A stretch of DNA of 58,238 bases from an uncultured Pseudomonadota bacterium (GTDB lineage Bacteria; Pseudomonadota; Gammaproteobacteria; Steroidobacterales; Steroidobacteraceae). Both the position numbers and the translations under genes were made by a program. Positions 1-7,763 of this stretch are shown piece after piece. The notes below the pieces were generated by a model. It was given only the letters and a program-made list of their open reading frames with translations, was not told the DNA's origin and ran no database searches. The stretch is from the NCBI GenBank assembly GCA_902826635.1, contig CADEFQ010000015.1, forward strand, positions 1 to 58,238, given 5' to 3'. Within the stretch, counting starts at the first letter, position 1, and each line of letters starts with the position of its first letter.

Positions 1-59
1 AGAGCGATCGCCGCGAGACCCGCGGCGATCAATCCCAGGAACCATGCGAGCGCCTTCAT
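1..59 (-). CDS. N-terminus of an unidentified membrane or exported protein (partial)
   Basis: The minus strand opens with ATG at 59 and stays open to the window edge. It encodes about 19 residues, MKALAWFLGLIAAGLAA and onward. That is one basic residue followed by a hydrophobic run, as in a signal peptide or N-terminal membrane anchor. No clear Shine-Dalgarno sequence precedes it. Proteins of the HemY type start in a similar way, but 19 residues cannot establish a family, so no function is assigned. It is divergent from the gene at 157, and a perfect palindrome lies between them. Confidence 0.4.
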   Translation of the reverse strand, partial: MKALAWFLGLIAAGLAAIA

Positions 60-71
60 GGCGGCAATTCT

Positions 72-93
72 GCACAAACGCGCGCGTTTGTGC
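72..93. promoter_or_regulatory. Perfect 22-bp palindrome in a divergent intergenic region
   Basis: The half-site GCACAAACGCG is followed at once by its exact reverse complement CGCGTTTGTGC, so the 22 bases read identically on both strands. It sits 13 nt upstream of the minus-strand start at 59 and about 63 nt upstream of the plus-strand start at 157. This is where an operator for one or both divergent genes would be expected. The small Myb/SANT-like protein encoded next to it is a possible but unproven binder. It could instead act as an RNA hairpin. Confidence 0.5.
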
Positions 94-156
94 GCTGGCA
101 CGCGGCCTGGCAGCGCCGGACACTGGTTTCCGCATTCATCAGGGAGGTTTCAAGCC

Positions 157-525
157 ATGTCCATCCAGTCCCCGGCCGACGTGCTGAGCACGCTCGCGAA
201 AGGCTTCGATCCGTCTTCCGGCGCAGCGCTCGATGCCATGGGCCTCTGGCGCGAGCCGGCCGTTGCGGACGCCCTGCGCGCCGGTGCCGCGGCGCTCGAG
301 GAGCGGGCGTCGCACGCGCGAGCGCCGAATGCCGCCAACCTTGGCCAGCCCTGGACCCCGCAGGAGGAGCACGACCTGCTGACCGGCTTCGCCGCGGGGA
401 CGCCGCTGCCGGAGCTCGCGTCGCGGCACCAGCGTTCGCTCACGGCGATCGAGGCGCGGCTCGAGCGGCTCGGCAAGATCACCGCCGGGCAGCGCGTGAC
501 CCGCAACCGGTTTACGGCTGCGTGA
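157..525 (+). CDS. Small Myb/SANT-like helix-turn-helix protein
   Basis: The 122-residue product has an N-terminal part of unknown function and a C-terminal segment (about residues 65-110, PWTPQEEHDLLTGF through IEARLERLGKI). That segment looks like the short Myb/SANT-like helical modules found at the ends of many proteobacterial proteins: WTPEEE, then an LA-x-x-H/F-x-R-S/T turn, then AIxARLExLG. I chose the ATG at 157 because AGGGAGG at 141-147 lies about 9 nt upstream; an in-frame ATG at 58 has no such site. The 3' end overlaps the convergent TraB/GumN gene by 14 bp. DNA binding is inferred from the fold resemblance only. Confidence 0.7.
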   Translation: MSIQSPADVLSTLAKGFDPSSGAALDAMGLWREPAVADALRAGAAALEERASHARAPNAANLGQPWTPQEEHDLLTGFAAGTPLPELASRHQRSLTAIEARLERLGKITAGQRVTRNRFTAA

Positions 526-1426
526 GGGCCGGGCCGTTGTCGAGTAGGGTCGGTGGGAGACCGCGGTTTGCGAGCAGCGCGAGCAGGCCGTCCGGCCCAA
601 CGAGGTGCATCGCGCCGACGACCACGAGCGTGTCGTCCCCGCGCGTGAGCAGCGCCTCGATCTGCGGCAGCCAGCGACGATTGCGGTCCGTGACGAGCGG
701 CCGGTAGAGCGTCGGCAGCTTCTCGTACTCGTCGAGCAGCAGGCGCTCGAGAGCCGCCGTGTCGGCGCGGCGCCACGCGGCAAGCATCCGGTCGAGCTCC
801 GCGTTCATCGTGTCGGCTTCGGCGACGGTGAGTTCGAGGAATCGCGCCTGGTCGGGGTAGGGAAGGCTGTCGAGCACGCCGAGCTGCTCCTCGACCGTCT
901 CGAGGCCCGCGATCGGCTTGCCGTCCGCGCGCGCACGGTTCGCCAGCTGCTGCTCGACGCCCTGCTCCGGGTCGAGGCCGAGCCTCGCGAGCTGCAGTTG
1001 CGTCAGCGCGAGCGCGACGGCCCACGGCTCGAGCTGCGCCACGCTGTCGAGGGGCAGGCCGAGCGCGCGCGCTTCGGCGTCGGCGCGCGCGAAACGCGCT
1101 GCGCCCAGCAGCGTGCGCAGGTTCCCGCCGCCTTCAATCGTGGCGTTGGCGGCGAGGAACGACGCCGCCGCGGCAGGATCGAGGTCGTCCATGTCGATTT
1201 CCATCACGAGGCGCTTGGCGTCGTGATAAGCGATATCGAACGCGGGTGGCAGCTTGCTGCGCGCCGCGTCGAGCACATGCACCGAACCGGCGAGGTACAC
1301 CGTGGCGCCGCCCCGCCCGTGGACCGCCCACACCGGCCCGGCACTGTCGGCGCGTGCCGTCGCCGCGCCGTTCGCCAGAACGGCGAGCAGTACCAGCGCT
1401 CGCGCGAGGCCCCCGCGTTGCTTCAT
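512..1426 (-). CDS. TraB/GumN family protein, exported
   Basis: The 304-residue protein starts MKQRGGLARALVLLAVLANG, a likely signal peptide ending near ATARA (about residue 24). Two hallmark motifs of the TraB/GumN (Tiki-like) family are visible: VYLAGSVHVL near the mature N-terminus and VVVGAMHLVGPDGLL near the C-terminus. They bring together the His and Glu residues thought to form a metal site. Eukaryotic Tiki proteins are metalloproteases; the bacterial members are mostly uncharacterised, so the activity here is unknown. The start ATG overlaps the cpdA stop as ATGA, so translation is probably coupled. A longer open frame upstream exists only because it reads through cpdA. Confidence 0.85.
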   Translation of the reverse strand: MKQRGGLARALVLLAVLANGAATARADSAGPVWAVHGRGGATVYLAGSVHVLDAARSKLPPAFDIAYHDAKRLVMEIDMDDLDPAAAASFLAANATIEGGGNLRTLLGAARFARADAEARALGLPLDSVAQLEPWAVALALTQLQLARLGLDPEQGVEQQLANRARADGKPIAGLETVEEQLGVLDSLPYPDQARFLELTVAEADTMNAELDRMLAAWRRADTAALERLLLDEYEKLPTLYRPLVTDRNRRWLPQIEALLTRGDDTLVVVGAMHLVGPDGLLALLANRGLPPTLLDNGPALTQP

Positions 1427-2175
1427 GTCGCGGCCAACCATTCGACGTGTGTGTCCAGGCGGCCATCGTCGTGCAGCGCGAGCACGCGATACGCGGGAGG
1501 CTTCAGGTCGATCGCGAAATCGGCTGCGCCGGGCAGGAACTGCGCGCAGGTGGCGGGGGTCGCCAGGAAGCGCACGCCACGCCGCTCGGTGTCGAGCTCC
1601 TGATGCACGTGGCCCCACAGCACCGCGCGCACATTGTCATGGTGATCGAGGACGGCGAGGAAATCGTCGCGATTGACGAGCCCGACGCGATCGAGCCAGC
1701 GGCTGCCCATGTCGATCGGATGGTGATGCAGGCACACAAGGGCGTGGCGGGCGCCGGCGGTGCCGAGCGCGTGATCGAGCTGCGCGAGCGCCGTGGGCGC
1801 GAGCCGACCGCTCGCCGTGCCCGGCGCCGAGCTGTCGAGCATCACGACGCGCCAGGCGCCGACGTCGAAGTGGCCACCCAGCACGAAGGGTTCGCCGGCG
1901 AGCGCCGCGCGCATCTCGGGCCCGAGGTCGTGATTGCCGGGGATGCAGTGCACCGGCTTGCCGAGGGGTGCGAACAGGCGGCGAAAATGCGCATAGCCAC
2001 GCGGATCGTCCTGCACGAGGTCGCCGGTGACGAGGAGCGCCGCGGCGTTCCAATGCCGTGCCTGTGCGTGCGCCAGCGCGCGCTCGAGCGCGGGCAGCGT
2101 CGCAACGCCGCGCAAGGTCGCGGCCGCATCGCCGCAGAGATGCGGGTCGGTGAACTGGATGAGTTGCGCCGTCAC
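1423..2175 (-). CDS. cpdA: CpdA-like 3',5'-cyclic-AMP phosphodiesterase
   Basis: This is a class III metallophosphoesterase of about 250 residues. All calcineurin-fold metal motifs are present in order: QFTDPHL (D-x-H), LVTGDLVQD (GD), PGNHD, CLHHHP and WGHVHQELD (GHxH). The stretches after GNHD and around GHVHQELD and ATPATCAQF closely resemble E. coli CpdA as I remember it, so cAMP hydrolysis in the cytoplasm is the likely role. The start is uncertain. GTG at 2175 puts the first beta strand at the N-terminus, while an in-frame TTG at 2193 adds six residues. Neither has a good ribosome site. The downstream TraB/GumN gene overlaps its stop. Confidence 0.85.
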   Translation of the reverse strand: MTAQLIQFTDPHLCGDAAATLRGVATLPALERALAHAQARHWNAAALLVTGDLVQDDPRGYAHFRRLFAPLGKPVHCIPGNHDLGPEMRAALAGEPFVLGGHFDVGAWRVVMLDSSAPGTASGRLAPTALAQLDHALGTAGARHALVCLHHHPIDMGSRWLDRVGLVNRDDFLAVLDHHDNVRAVLWGHVHQELDTERRGVRFLATPATCAQFLPGAADFAIDLKPPAYRVLALHDDGRLDTHVEWLAAT

Positions 2176-2313
2176 GGCGGAGAATGTTAGCAAAGGGATC
2201 CGCGCCCCAAGGTGACGGAGTTCGAGCGTCGGGCGTCGTCATTCGCCGACGATGTGGAACCGTCGCACAATGGGCGGGCGGGACTGTGACGCACGCCACG
2301 AGGAAGCCGATAT

Positions 2314-2979
2314 ATGACCAATGCGACGATCGCCCTGACTGCGCAGCTGCAGCGTTATCTCCTCGAGCACAGTGTGCGCGAAGCCCCGATCCTCGCGAGC
2401 CTGCGCCAGGTGACGGCGGCGCTGCCGCAGGCGGGCATGCAGATCGCGCCCGAGCAGGGGCAGTTCATGCAATTGCTCGTGCGCGTCCTCGGCGCGAAGC
2501 GTTGCCTCGAGGTCGGCACGTTCACAGGTTACTCCGCGCTCGCGGTGGCGCTCGCATTGCCGGGCGACGGCGCGTTGATCGCCTGCGACGTGAGCGTCGA
2601 GTGGACGCAGATCGCGCGCCGGTTCTGGGCCGAGGCCGGCGTCGATGCACGCATCGACCTGCGGCTCGCGCCGGCGCTCACGACCCTGGACGCGCTGCTC
2701 GAATCGGGGGGCGGGTCCAGTTTCGACTTTGCCTTCATCGACGCCGACAAGGGCAACTATGTCGCGTATTACGAGCGCGTGGTCGAGTTGCTGCGCCCCG
2801 GCGGTCTCCTCGCCGTCGACAACGCGCTGTGGGACGGCGCGGTCGCCGACCCGGGCGTGAACGATGCCGACACGAATGCGATCCGCGCGCTCAACGATCG
2901 GGTGCACCGTGACGAGCGCGTCGACATGTCGCTCGTGCCGATCGGCGACGGGCTCCTGCTCGCGCGCAAGCGCGGTTAG
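2314..2979 (+). CDS. Class I SAM-dependent O-methyltransferase (CCoAOMT-like)
   Basis: The 221-residue protein matches the caffeoyl-CoA/catechol O-methyltransferase-like family in length and motif order. SAM motif I is LEVGTFTGYSALAVA (residues 65-79). The metal/substrate Asp motif FDFAFIDADKGNY lies near residues 134-147, and LLAVDNALWDG follows. These enzymes are cytoplasmic, use a divalent cation and methylate a catechol-type or related hydroxyl group. The natural substrate cannot be read from the sequence. AGGAAG about 8 nt upstream supports the ATG. The gene is divergent from cpdA, and its stop overlaps the convergent CheX-like gene by 4 bp. Confidence 0.88.
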   Translation: MTNATIALTAQLQRYLLEHSVREAPILASLRQVTAALPQAGMQIAPEQGQFMQLLVRVLGAKRCLEVGTFTGYSALAVALALPGDGALIACDVSVEWTQIARRFWAEAGVDARIDLRLAPALTTLDALLESGGGSSFDFAFIDADKGNYVAYYERVVELLRPGGLLAVDNALWDGAVADPGVNDADTNAIRALNDRVHRDERVDMSLVPIGDGLLLARKRG

Positions 2980-3425
2980 TTCAGGCAGACCACGAGATTG
3001 GCGTGATACGTGCGCCAGTCGATCGGCACGACGATCGGCCGCGTGTCGGGCGAGTAGCCGATCGTGCTCGAGCTGCCGGCGACCACCGACGGCGTCGAAA
3101 TGATGAAATTCCGGCCGAAATCCTTGCGCGCGTTGCCCGACAGCGTGTTGGCGACTTCACCGACGAGGTCGCGCAGGTTCGTGTCGCTCATGTCGGTTTC
3201 CTGCATGCGCATCAACATCACCGACAACATGCCTTTCGGCGCGGTGAAGTAGACCACGCCTTTCTTCTTGCCGGAGATGCGGATCATGCCGGTGTAGTCG
3301 AATATCTCGGGCGGCTTGCCGAGCGCGAGATAAGGCGTGCCAACGACCGCGGCCTGTTGCACGGCGGTGTCGAAATAGTTCAGCACCGCCGAGACGAAGG
3401 TGCCGATTTCGTTTTGCAATGACAC
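2976..3425 (-). CDS. CheX-like chemotaxis phosphatase domain protein
   Basis: This 149-residue single-domain protein resembles the CheX/CheC/FliY phosphatase fold. The segment DLVGEVANTLSGNARKDFG (around residues 86-104) carries the E-x-x-N pair that in CheX and CheC positions the water for hydrolysis of CheY-phosphate. It probably dephosphorylates the CheY-like protein encoded 13 nt upstream on the same strand. The start is GTG at 3425, with no obvious Shine-Dalgarno sequence, so translation may depend on the upstream gene. It is the last gene of a four-gene minus-strand cluster. No motor or flagellar gene is in view, so the output need not be motility. Confidence 0.78.
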   Translation of the reverse strand: MSLQNEIGTFVSAVLNYFDTAVQQAAVVGTPYLALGKPPEIFDYTGMIRISGKKKGVVYFTAPKGMLSVMLMRMQETDMSDTNLRDLVGEVANTLSGNARKDFGRNFIISTPSVVAGSSSTIGYSPDTRPIVVPIDWRTYHANLVVCLN

Positions 3426-3438
3426 GGGGCGCGCCGGC

Positions 3439-3816
3439 TCAGGTCTCGATCAGCTTCGCGAGCGCATCGTTCAGCTGGCGCTCGGTGAAGGGCTTGCACA
3501 GGAAGCCGCTCGCGCCCTTCTCGAGCGCTTCGATCGCGGTCGCCTTGTCGGCGAGCGCCGAGATCACGAGGATGCGGATGTCCGGATCACGGCCGACCAG
3601 CTGCTCGACGCACTCGATGCCGTCCATCTCGGGCATCGTGAGGTCCATGGTCACGAGCGTGGGATGCGAGCTGGCGTGCAGCACGAGCGCTTCGTGGCCG
3701 TTGCCGGCCGTGCCGACGATTTCGACGTTCGGAATCTCCTGGGAGCGTTCGATCTTGCGGCGCATGATGTTCGAGTCGTCGACGATCATCAGGCGATGGG
3801 CGCGGGCAGCGTTCAT
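3439..3816 (-). CDS. Single-domain CheY-like response regulator
   Basis: The 125-residue protein is a stand-alone receiver domain. The acidic pair is D13-D14, the phosphoacceptor is D58 in VTMDLTMPEMDG, the switch Ser is S86 in LVISA, and the conserved Lys is K108 in CKPF. No output domain follows, so it must act through protein contacts, as CheY does, or pass phosphate on. It begins 6 nt after the kinase stop and precedes the CheX-like phosphatase by 13 nt. That gives a kinase, receiver and phosphatase set in one transcript. Its target is not encoded nearby. Confidence 0.9.
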   Translation of the reverse strand: MNAARAHRLMIVDDSNIMRRKIERSQEIPNVEIVGTAGNGHEALVLHASSHPTLVTMDLTMPEMDGIECVEQLVGRDPDIRILVISALADKATAIEALEKGASGFLCKPFTERQLNDALAKLIET

Positions 3817-3822
3817 GCGCGC

Positions 3823-5979
3823 CTACGCCGCGTGGGTGGCGGCGATCTTGTCGCCAGGCTGGGGCAGCTTCATGCGAAAGCGCGTGAACTTGCCGTCGGC
3901 AGTCGCGATGCCGATCGAGCCGCCGAGCTCGCGCACGGCCTGGCTGACGGCGTCGAGGCCGACACCGCGACCGGCATGCTCGGTCACCTGTTCGGCGGTC
4001 GAGAAGCCCGCGCGGAAGATCAGGCCGTACACCGCGGAACGATCCATGCGAGCCGCGTCCGAGGGTGACAGGAGCCCTTTGCGCAACGCCGCGTCGAGGA
4101 TGCGTTCGAACGGCAGGCCCTGGCCGTCGTCTTCGACCGTCAGGACGTAGCCGTCCGTTCCGTTGGCTTCGAAACTCACGCGCACCGAAGCCGTGTCGGG
4201 TTTGCTCGCGGCCTGGCGGGCGTCGGGCGCCTCGATGCCGTGGACCACCGCGTTGCGCGCCATGTGGATCGCAATGTCCTTGGCCGCCTTGCGATACGGC
4301 GCGGGGATCAGGTCGAGCCCTCGACACGCGAGCGCGACGCGTTTCGCTTGCGCGGACGCCGCTTCGCGCACCACCTGCGTGAGCAGCTGTTCGAGCGACG
4401 GGTCATCGGTCGTCAGCAGCTGCTTCGCCAGCAGCGGCGGCACGACCGACTTCATCGTATCGCCCTTCGGCTGTACTTCGGAGAGGCGGTCGGCGAACTG
4501 GCCGATGCCGCCGAGGTAGGACATCAGTTCGTCGAGCCTGACCACGATCGGGATGAAGTCGTTGCCGTCGACGTGGGCACGGTCGCGCAGCGCGACGAGG
4601 CTTTCCTCGAGCTGGTGCACGCGCGCGGCGATCGAGCCGAGTGCGAGTGCGCTCGCCTCGCCCTTCACGGTGTGCACTTCGCGGAATACGCCGTTCAGCT
4701 TCGTACGCAGTTCGGATTCCTCGCGGCCGGGCTGCTTCAGGATCGCGTTGCTCTTGCGCAGCGCCATGTCGGCGTCGCGCACGAACGATTGCAGCTGTGC
4801 GGCGGGAACCTGCAACAGCTGCATCACGAGGTCGAGCTGGGCCTGGTTCTCGGCCTTCGACTGCTCGAGCTCGCGCGAGATCTGGACCCGATCCGTGACG
4901 TCGGTGACGATGCCGAGCAGGTGTTCGCCGAGGCCGCCGGCGCTTTTCACGCGCTTGAACGCGAAGGACAGATGGCGCGATTCGGCTCCTCCGCCCGCGC
5001 GGCTGAACTGCACTTCGATCTGGTTCAGCGGATTGACCGTGTCGATGAGGTCTTCGTGGACTTTCTCCTTCCAGAGGAGGTTCACGAACTTCATCGCGGT
5101 GGCGAGGGTCTTCGCCGGCACGAGCGGGCGCAGCAGGTCCTCGAACGAACTGTCGCGCACGATTTCACTGTGCAGGATGCGCGTCAACGACGCGGAATAC
5201 ACCGCTCCGAGCGCCAGGTTGCGATCGAGCAGGAAGAGCCCCTCGCGCACGGTGCCGAGGATGTCGGCGACCTGGCGTTCGGCGCGGCGGGCATCGGCTG
5301 ATGCGCGGCGCGACCGCAGCGAAAAATAGAGCATCAGCGCGAGCAGCAGGCCCGCGACGGCGGCGCCGATCACGAGGAAGGTGCGAAGGCTGCGGCCGCG
5401 GCTGCCGACCGTGTCCTGCAGCCCGCCTGCGAGATCCTTCAAGGCGCCGCCGACGTCGCGCGTGGCCGCGGCCTGTGCGGCGAGCCCCTCGTCGACATCT
5501 GCCTTGAGCGCGCGCCCGGTCGCGTTCAGCCGCGAGCCTGCGAGCGTGTCGGCGTAGGGTGAGCCCTTGTGCCTGCCGATTGCGACGAGCAACGGCGAAA
5601 AGCGCTGCCAGGCGGCGTCGAGCGCCCCGCGCACCCGCTGGATGTCGGCGCTGCCGCCGAGACCCGCCGCCACGAGATCGGCGTCGATGCGCACGAGCGC
5701 CTTGTCGAAGCCCTCCCGCGCGGTCGCAATGTCGGTGATCGGCTCGGCGACGAACGTGCGCGCCTCGAGGCCGCGCTGGATCAGCGTGAGCTCGGTGCCG
5801 AAGTACTGTGGCAGGGAGCGCAGTTCGGAAGCGAGCTGCAGTGCGCTCGACGCGGACTGCAGCTGCGAGGCGCGCTGGATGCCGAAGGTCAGCAGCAGCG
5901 TGAGCACTGCGGCGAACGAGGTCGCGACGGCGACCGGCAGCAGCTGCGCGAGATCGAAGTCACCGCGCCGGCGTTTCAT
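3823..5979 (-). CDS. Membrane-bound CheA-like histidine kinase with internal Hpt domain and no CheW-like domain
   Basis: The 718-residue protein has membrane segments at about 15-35 and 200-220 around a helical, probably periplasmic, sensor region. A PAS-like region (about 233-365) and a short coiled stretch follow. Next comes an Hpt-type domain with phospho-His H436 in VHTVKGEASAL, and a CheA-type ATPase domain: N-box HMARNAVVHGIE (N576, H580), G1 DDGQG 617-621, F-box IFRAGFS, G2 GRGVGLD 670-676. It ends just after the ATPase domain, so the CheW-like P5 domain that ties normal CheA to receptors is missing. It therefore appears to combine receptor and kinase in one chain. Its start overlaps the stop of the TonB-like gene (ATGA). 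The likely partner is the CheY-like protein just downstream. Confidence 0.87.
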   Translation of the reverse strand: MKRRRGDFDLAQLLPVAVATSFAAVLTLLLTFGIQRASQLQSASSALQLASELRSLPQYFGTELTLIQRGLEARTFVAEPITDIATAREGFDKALVRIDADLVAAGLGGSADIQRVRGALDAAWQRFSPLLVAIGRHKGSPYADTLAGSRLNATGRALKADVDEGLAAQAAATRDVGGALKDLAGGLQDTVGSRGRSLRTFLVIGAAVAGLLLALMLYFSLRSRRASADARRAERQVADILGTVREGLFLLDRNLALGAVYSASLTRILHSEIVRDSSFEDLLRPLVPAKTLATAMKFVNLLWKEKVHEDLIDTVNPLNQIEVQFSRAGGGAESRHLSFAFKRVKSAGGLGEHLLGIVTDVTDRVQISRELEQSKAENQAQLDLVMQLLQVPAAQLQSFVRDADMALRKSNAILKQPGREESELRTKLNGVFREVHTVKGEASALALGSIAARVHQLEESLVALRDRAHVDGNDFIPIVVRLDELMSYLGGIGQFADRLSEVQPKGDTMKSVVPPLLAKQLLTTDDPSLEQLLTQVVREAASAQAKRVALACRGLDLIPAPYRKAAKDIAIHMARNAVVHGIEAPDARQAASKPDTASVRVSFEANGTDGYVLTVEDDGQGLPFERILDAALRKGLLSPSDAARMDRSAVYGLIFRAGFSTAEQVTEHAGRGVGLDAVSQAVRELGGSIGIATADGKFTRFRMKLPQPGDKIAATHAA

Positions 5980-7763
5980 TTCGGGTCTCCGAGCCGGAAG
6001 GCGAGTTTCACCGAAGTGCGCGGCAGGCGCGCGGCATCCTCGGCGCTCACGGATTCAAAGCGCCAGTTGCGCACGGCCGCCAGCGCCGCCTGGTCGAACA
6101 CTTTCGAGGGCGTCGACTCGACGATGCGCAGGTCGCGCGTGCGCCCGTCGGCGGTCAGGCTGAACTCGACGACGACCATGCCCTCGACGCCGTTGCGCTC
6201 GGCGTCGGCGGGATACTCCGGCGCCGGGCGTTTCTTCGCCTTCGGCATGCGGGGCGGTGGCGGCGCGGCGGCGGCTTGCGCCACCTTGTCCTTTTCCGCG
6301 CGCTGTTTCGTGGCTTCGGCGCGCTGCTGGTCGCGCGCGGCGGCGCTGTCACGCGCCGCCTGCAGTTCCTTGCGCGCGTCCGTCACGTCCCGCGAGCTGC
6401 CGATCTCTGCCGCGGCTGCCAGCAGGCGCTCGGCATTGGCGAAATCGCCCGCGCGCGTCGCATCACGCGCGCCGCGCGCCAGCGCCGCCTGGTATTCGCG
6501 CTGGAACGCGACGACTTGCGCGCTCTTCCGATCGACCTGTTGCAGGCCGGCGAGCTTCGCGCGTGGCCCGTTGGCCGAGGCGTCGAGCAGCGAATCGGAG
6601 TTGAGTGACGCGCGCGCATCGGCCACGAGGCGCGCGAGATCGGCTTCCCGGCGGCGGCCCTCGAGGCTGCGGCGAAGGTCCTGCACGACGGCCTTGTCCG
6701 CGCCGAGCGATCCCAGCTCCTCGATCAGGCGTTCGGCAGTCGGGAATTGATCGCCCGAGATGGCGTCGCGCGCACGTGCTGCGAGCCACTTGGGGCGCGC
6801 CGTGGCGAGGTCCTGCCCGAGCGCGACGACACTCGCGTCGTCCGGCGCAGCCGCGCGCAGGCTTTCGTACAGTTTCGCGGCATCGTCGAACTGCCCGGCC
6901 TTGATCCCGGCCTGCGCTTGCGTGACGGCGACGCTCGCCACGCGCCGCACGCCGTCGACGGCCTCGGCGTTGTCGGCCTCGATCGCAAGCACGCGCGCAT
7001 AGAGGTCGAGTGCATTGCCACCGGCGGGCTCGATGTAGCGCCGCTCGCCGAACGCGACACGCGCCGCGGACAGCAGTTCCGGTATGGACCGCTCGTCCGG
7101 TGCGGCCGCCGGATCGGGCGCAGTGGTCGGGCCCACACCCGCGGGCGGTGTCGGGACTGCGATGGTGCTCGCCGAAGAAGGCGCCGGCGCGGCATCCTTG
7201 CGGCTGACCCACAACCATGTGGCGCCGGCGAGGGCGAGCGCAGCAACCGCTGCGCCACCCATCAGAAACCACCGCTTCCTGCCGGACGATGACCCGCCGG
7301 ATGTTCCGCGAGCCGCGTCGGAGGCGGGAGCGGACACCGCCCGCGGTTCGGCTGCGAGCGCCACGGCGATGGTTTCGTTCGAGAGGCTCTCGCGGTCGAG
7401 CAGCTGCGCGATCGATCCACGCGAGAGCGCGAGCGACCACTGCGCGCGCGCCGCGGCGGGCGCCACGACCGCGATCGCGAAAGAAGGGAACTCCGCCTCG
7501 ATCGTGCGCACGATCTCCGGGGCATTGGTCAGGGTCGCGGCATCGATCAGCGCGACGCCGGCGCGGCCGCGCAGGGTCTCGGTCCACGCGCCGGTGCCGT
7601 CGGTCGGGCGTGAACGGTAGCGATCGTCCATCGCGGGGCCGACGCTCAGCAGGAATTCGTCGTCACACGTGAAGACGATGACGTCCTTGCGAGCGCCGCG
7701 GACAGGTCCGCCCGTGCGCTCTGACAGGAAATGCGCGTGCGCGGCCGAACCTGAGTCTTGCAT
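5976..7763 (-). CDS. Pseudo-receiver, membrane anchor, helical repeat and TonB C-terminal domain fusion
   Basis: The 595-residue protein has four parts. Residues about 25-140 look like a cytoplasmic receiver-type alpha/beta domain (DVIVFTCDDEF, GVALIDA, FAIAVVA) without a convincing phosphoacceptor context. One membrane span follows at about 166-186, then a Pro/Ala-rich linker. Residues about 225-470 form a helical, TPR-like region. The C-terminal 90 or so residues match the TonB C-terminal domain: PEYPADAERNGVEGMV, then FDQAALAAVRNWRFE. TonB domains act in the periplasm and contact outer-membrane partners or the wall. GGAGGGG-type bases (GGAGGGG, about 9 nt upstream) support the ATG. It is first in the cluster and overlaps the kinase by 4 bp. 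Its function is unknown; signalling across the envelope is an inference. Confidence 0.75.
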   Translation of the reverse strand: MQDSGSAAHAHFLSERTGGPVRGARKDVIVFTCDDEFLLSVGPAMDDRYRSRPTDGTGAWTETLRGRAGVALIDAATLTNAPEIVRTIEAEFPSFAIAVVAPAAARAQWSLALSRGSIAQLLDRESLSNETIAVALAAEPRAVSAPASDAARGTSGGSSSGRKRWFLMGGAAVAALALAGATWLWVSRKDAAPAPSSASTIAVPTPPAGVGPTTAPDPAAAPDERSIPELLSAARVAFGERRYIEPAGGNALDLYARVLAIEADNAEAVDGVRRVASVAVTQAQAGIKAGQFDDAAKLYESLRAAAPDDASVVALGQDLATARPKWLAARARDAISGDQFPTAERLIEELGSLGADKAVVQDLRRSLEGRRREADLARLVADARASLNSDSLLDASANGPRAKLAGLQQVDRKSAQVVAFQREYQAALARGARDATRAGDFANAERLLAAAAEIGSSRDVTDARKELQAARDSAAARDQQRAEATKQRAEKDKVAQAAAAPPPPRMPKAKKRPAPEYPADAERNGVEGMVVVEFSLTADGRTRDLRIVESTPSKVFDQAALAAVRNWRFESVSAEDAARLPRTSVKLAFRLGDPK

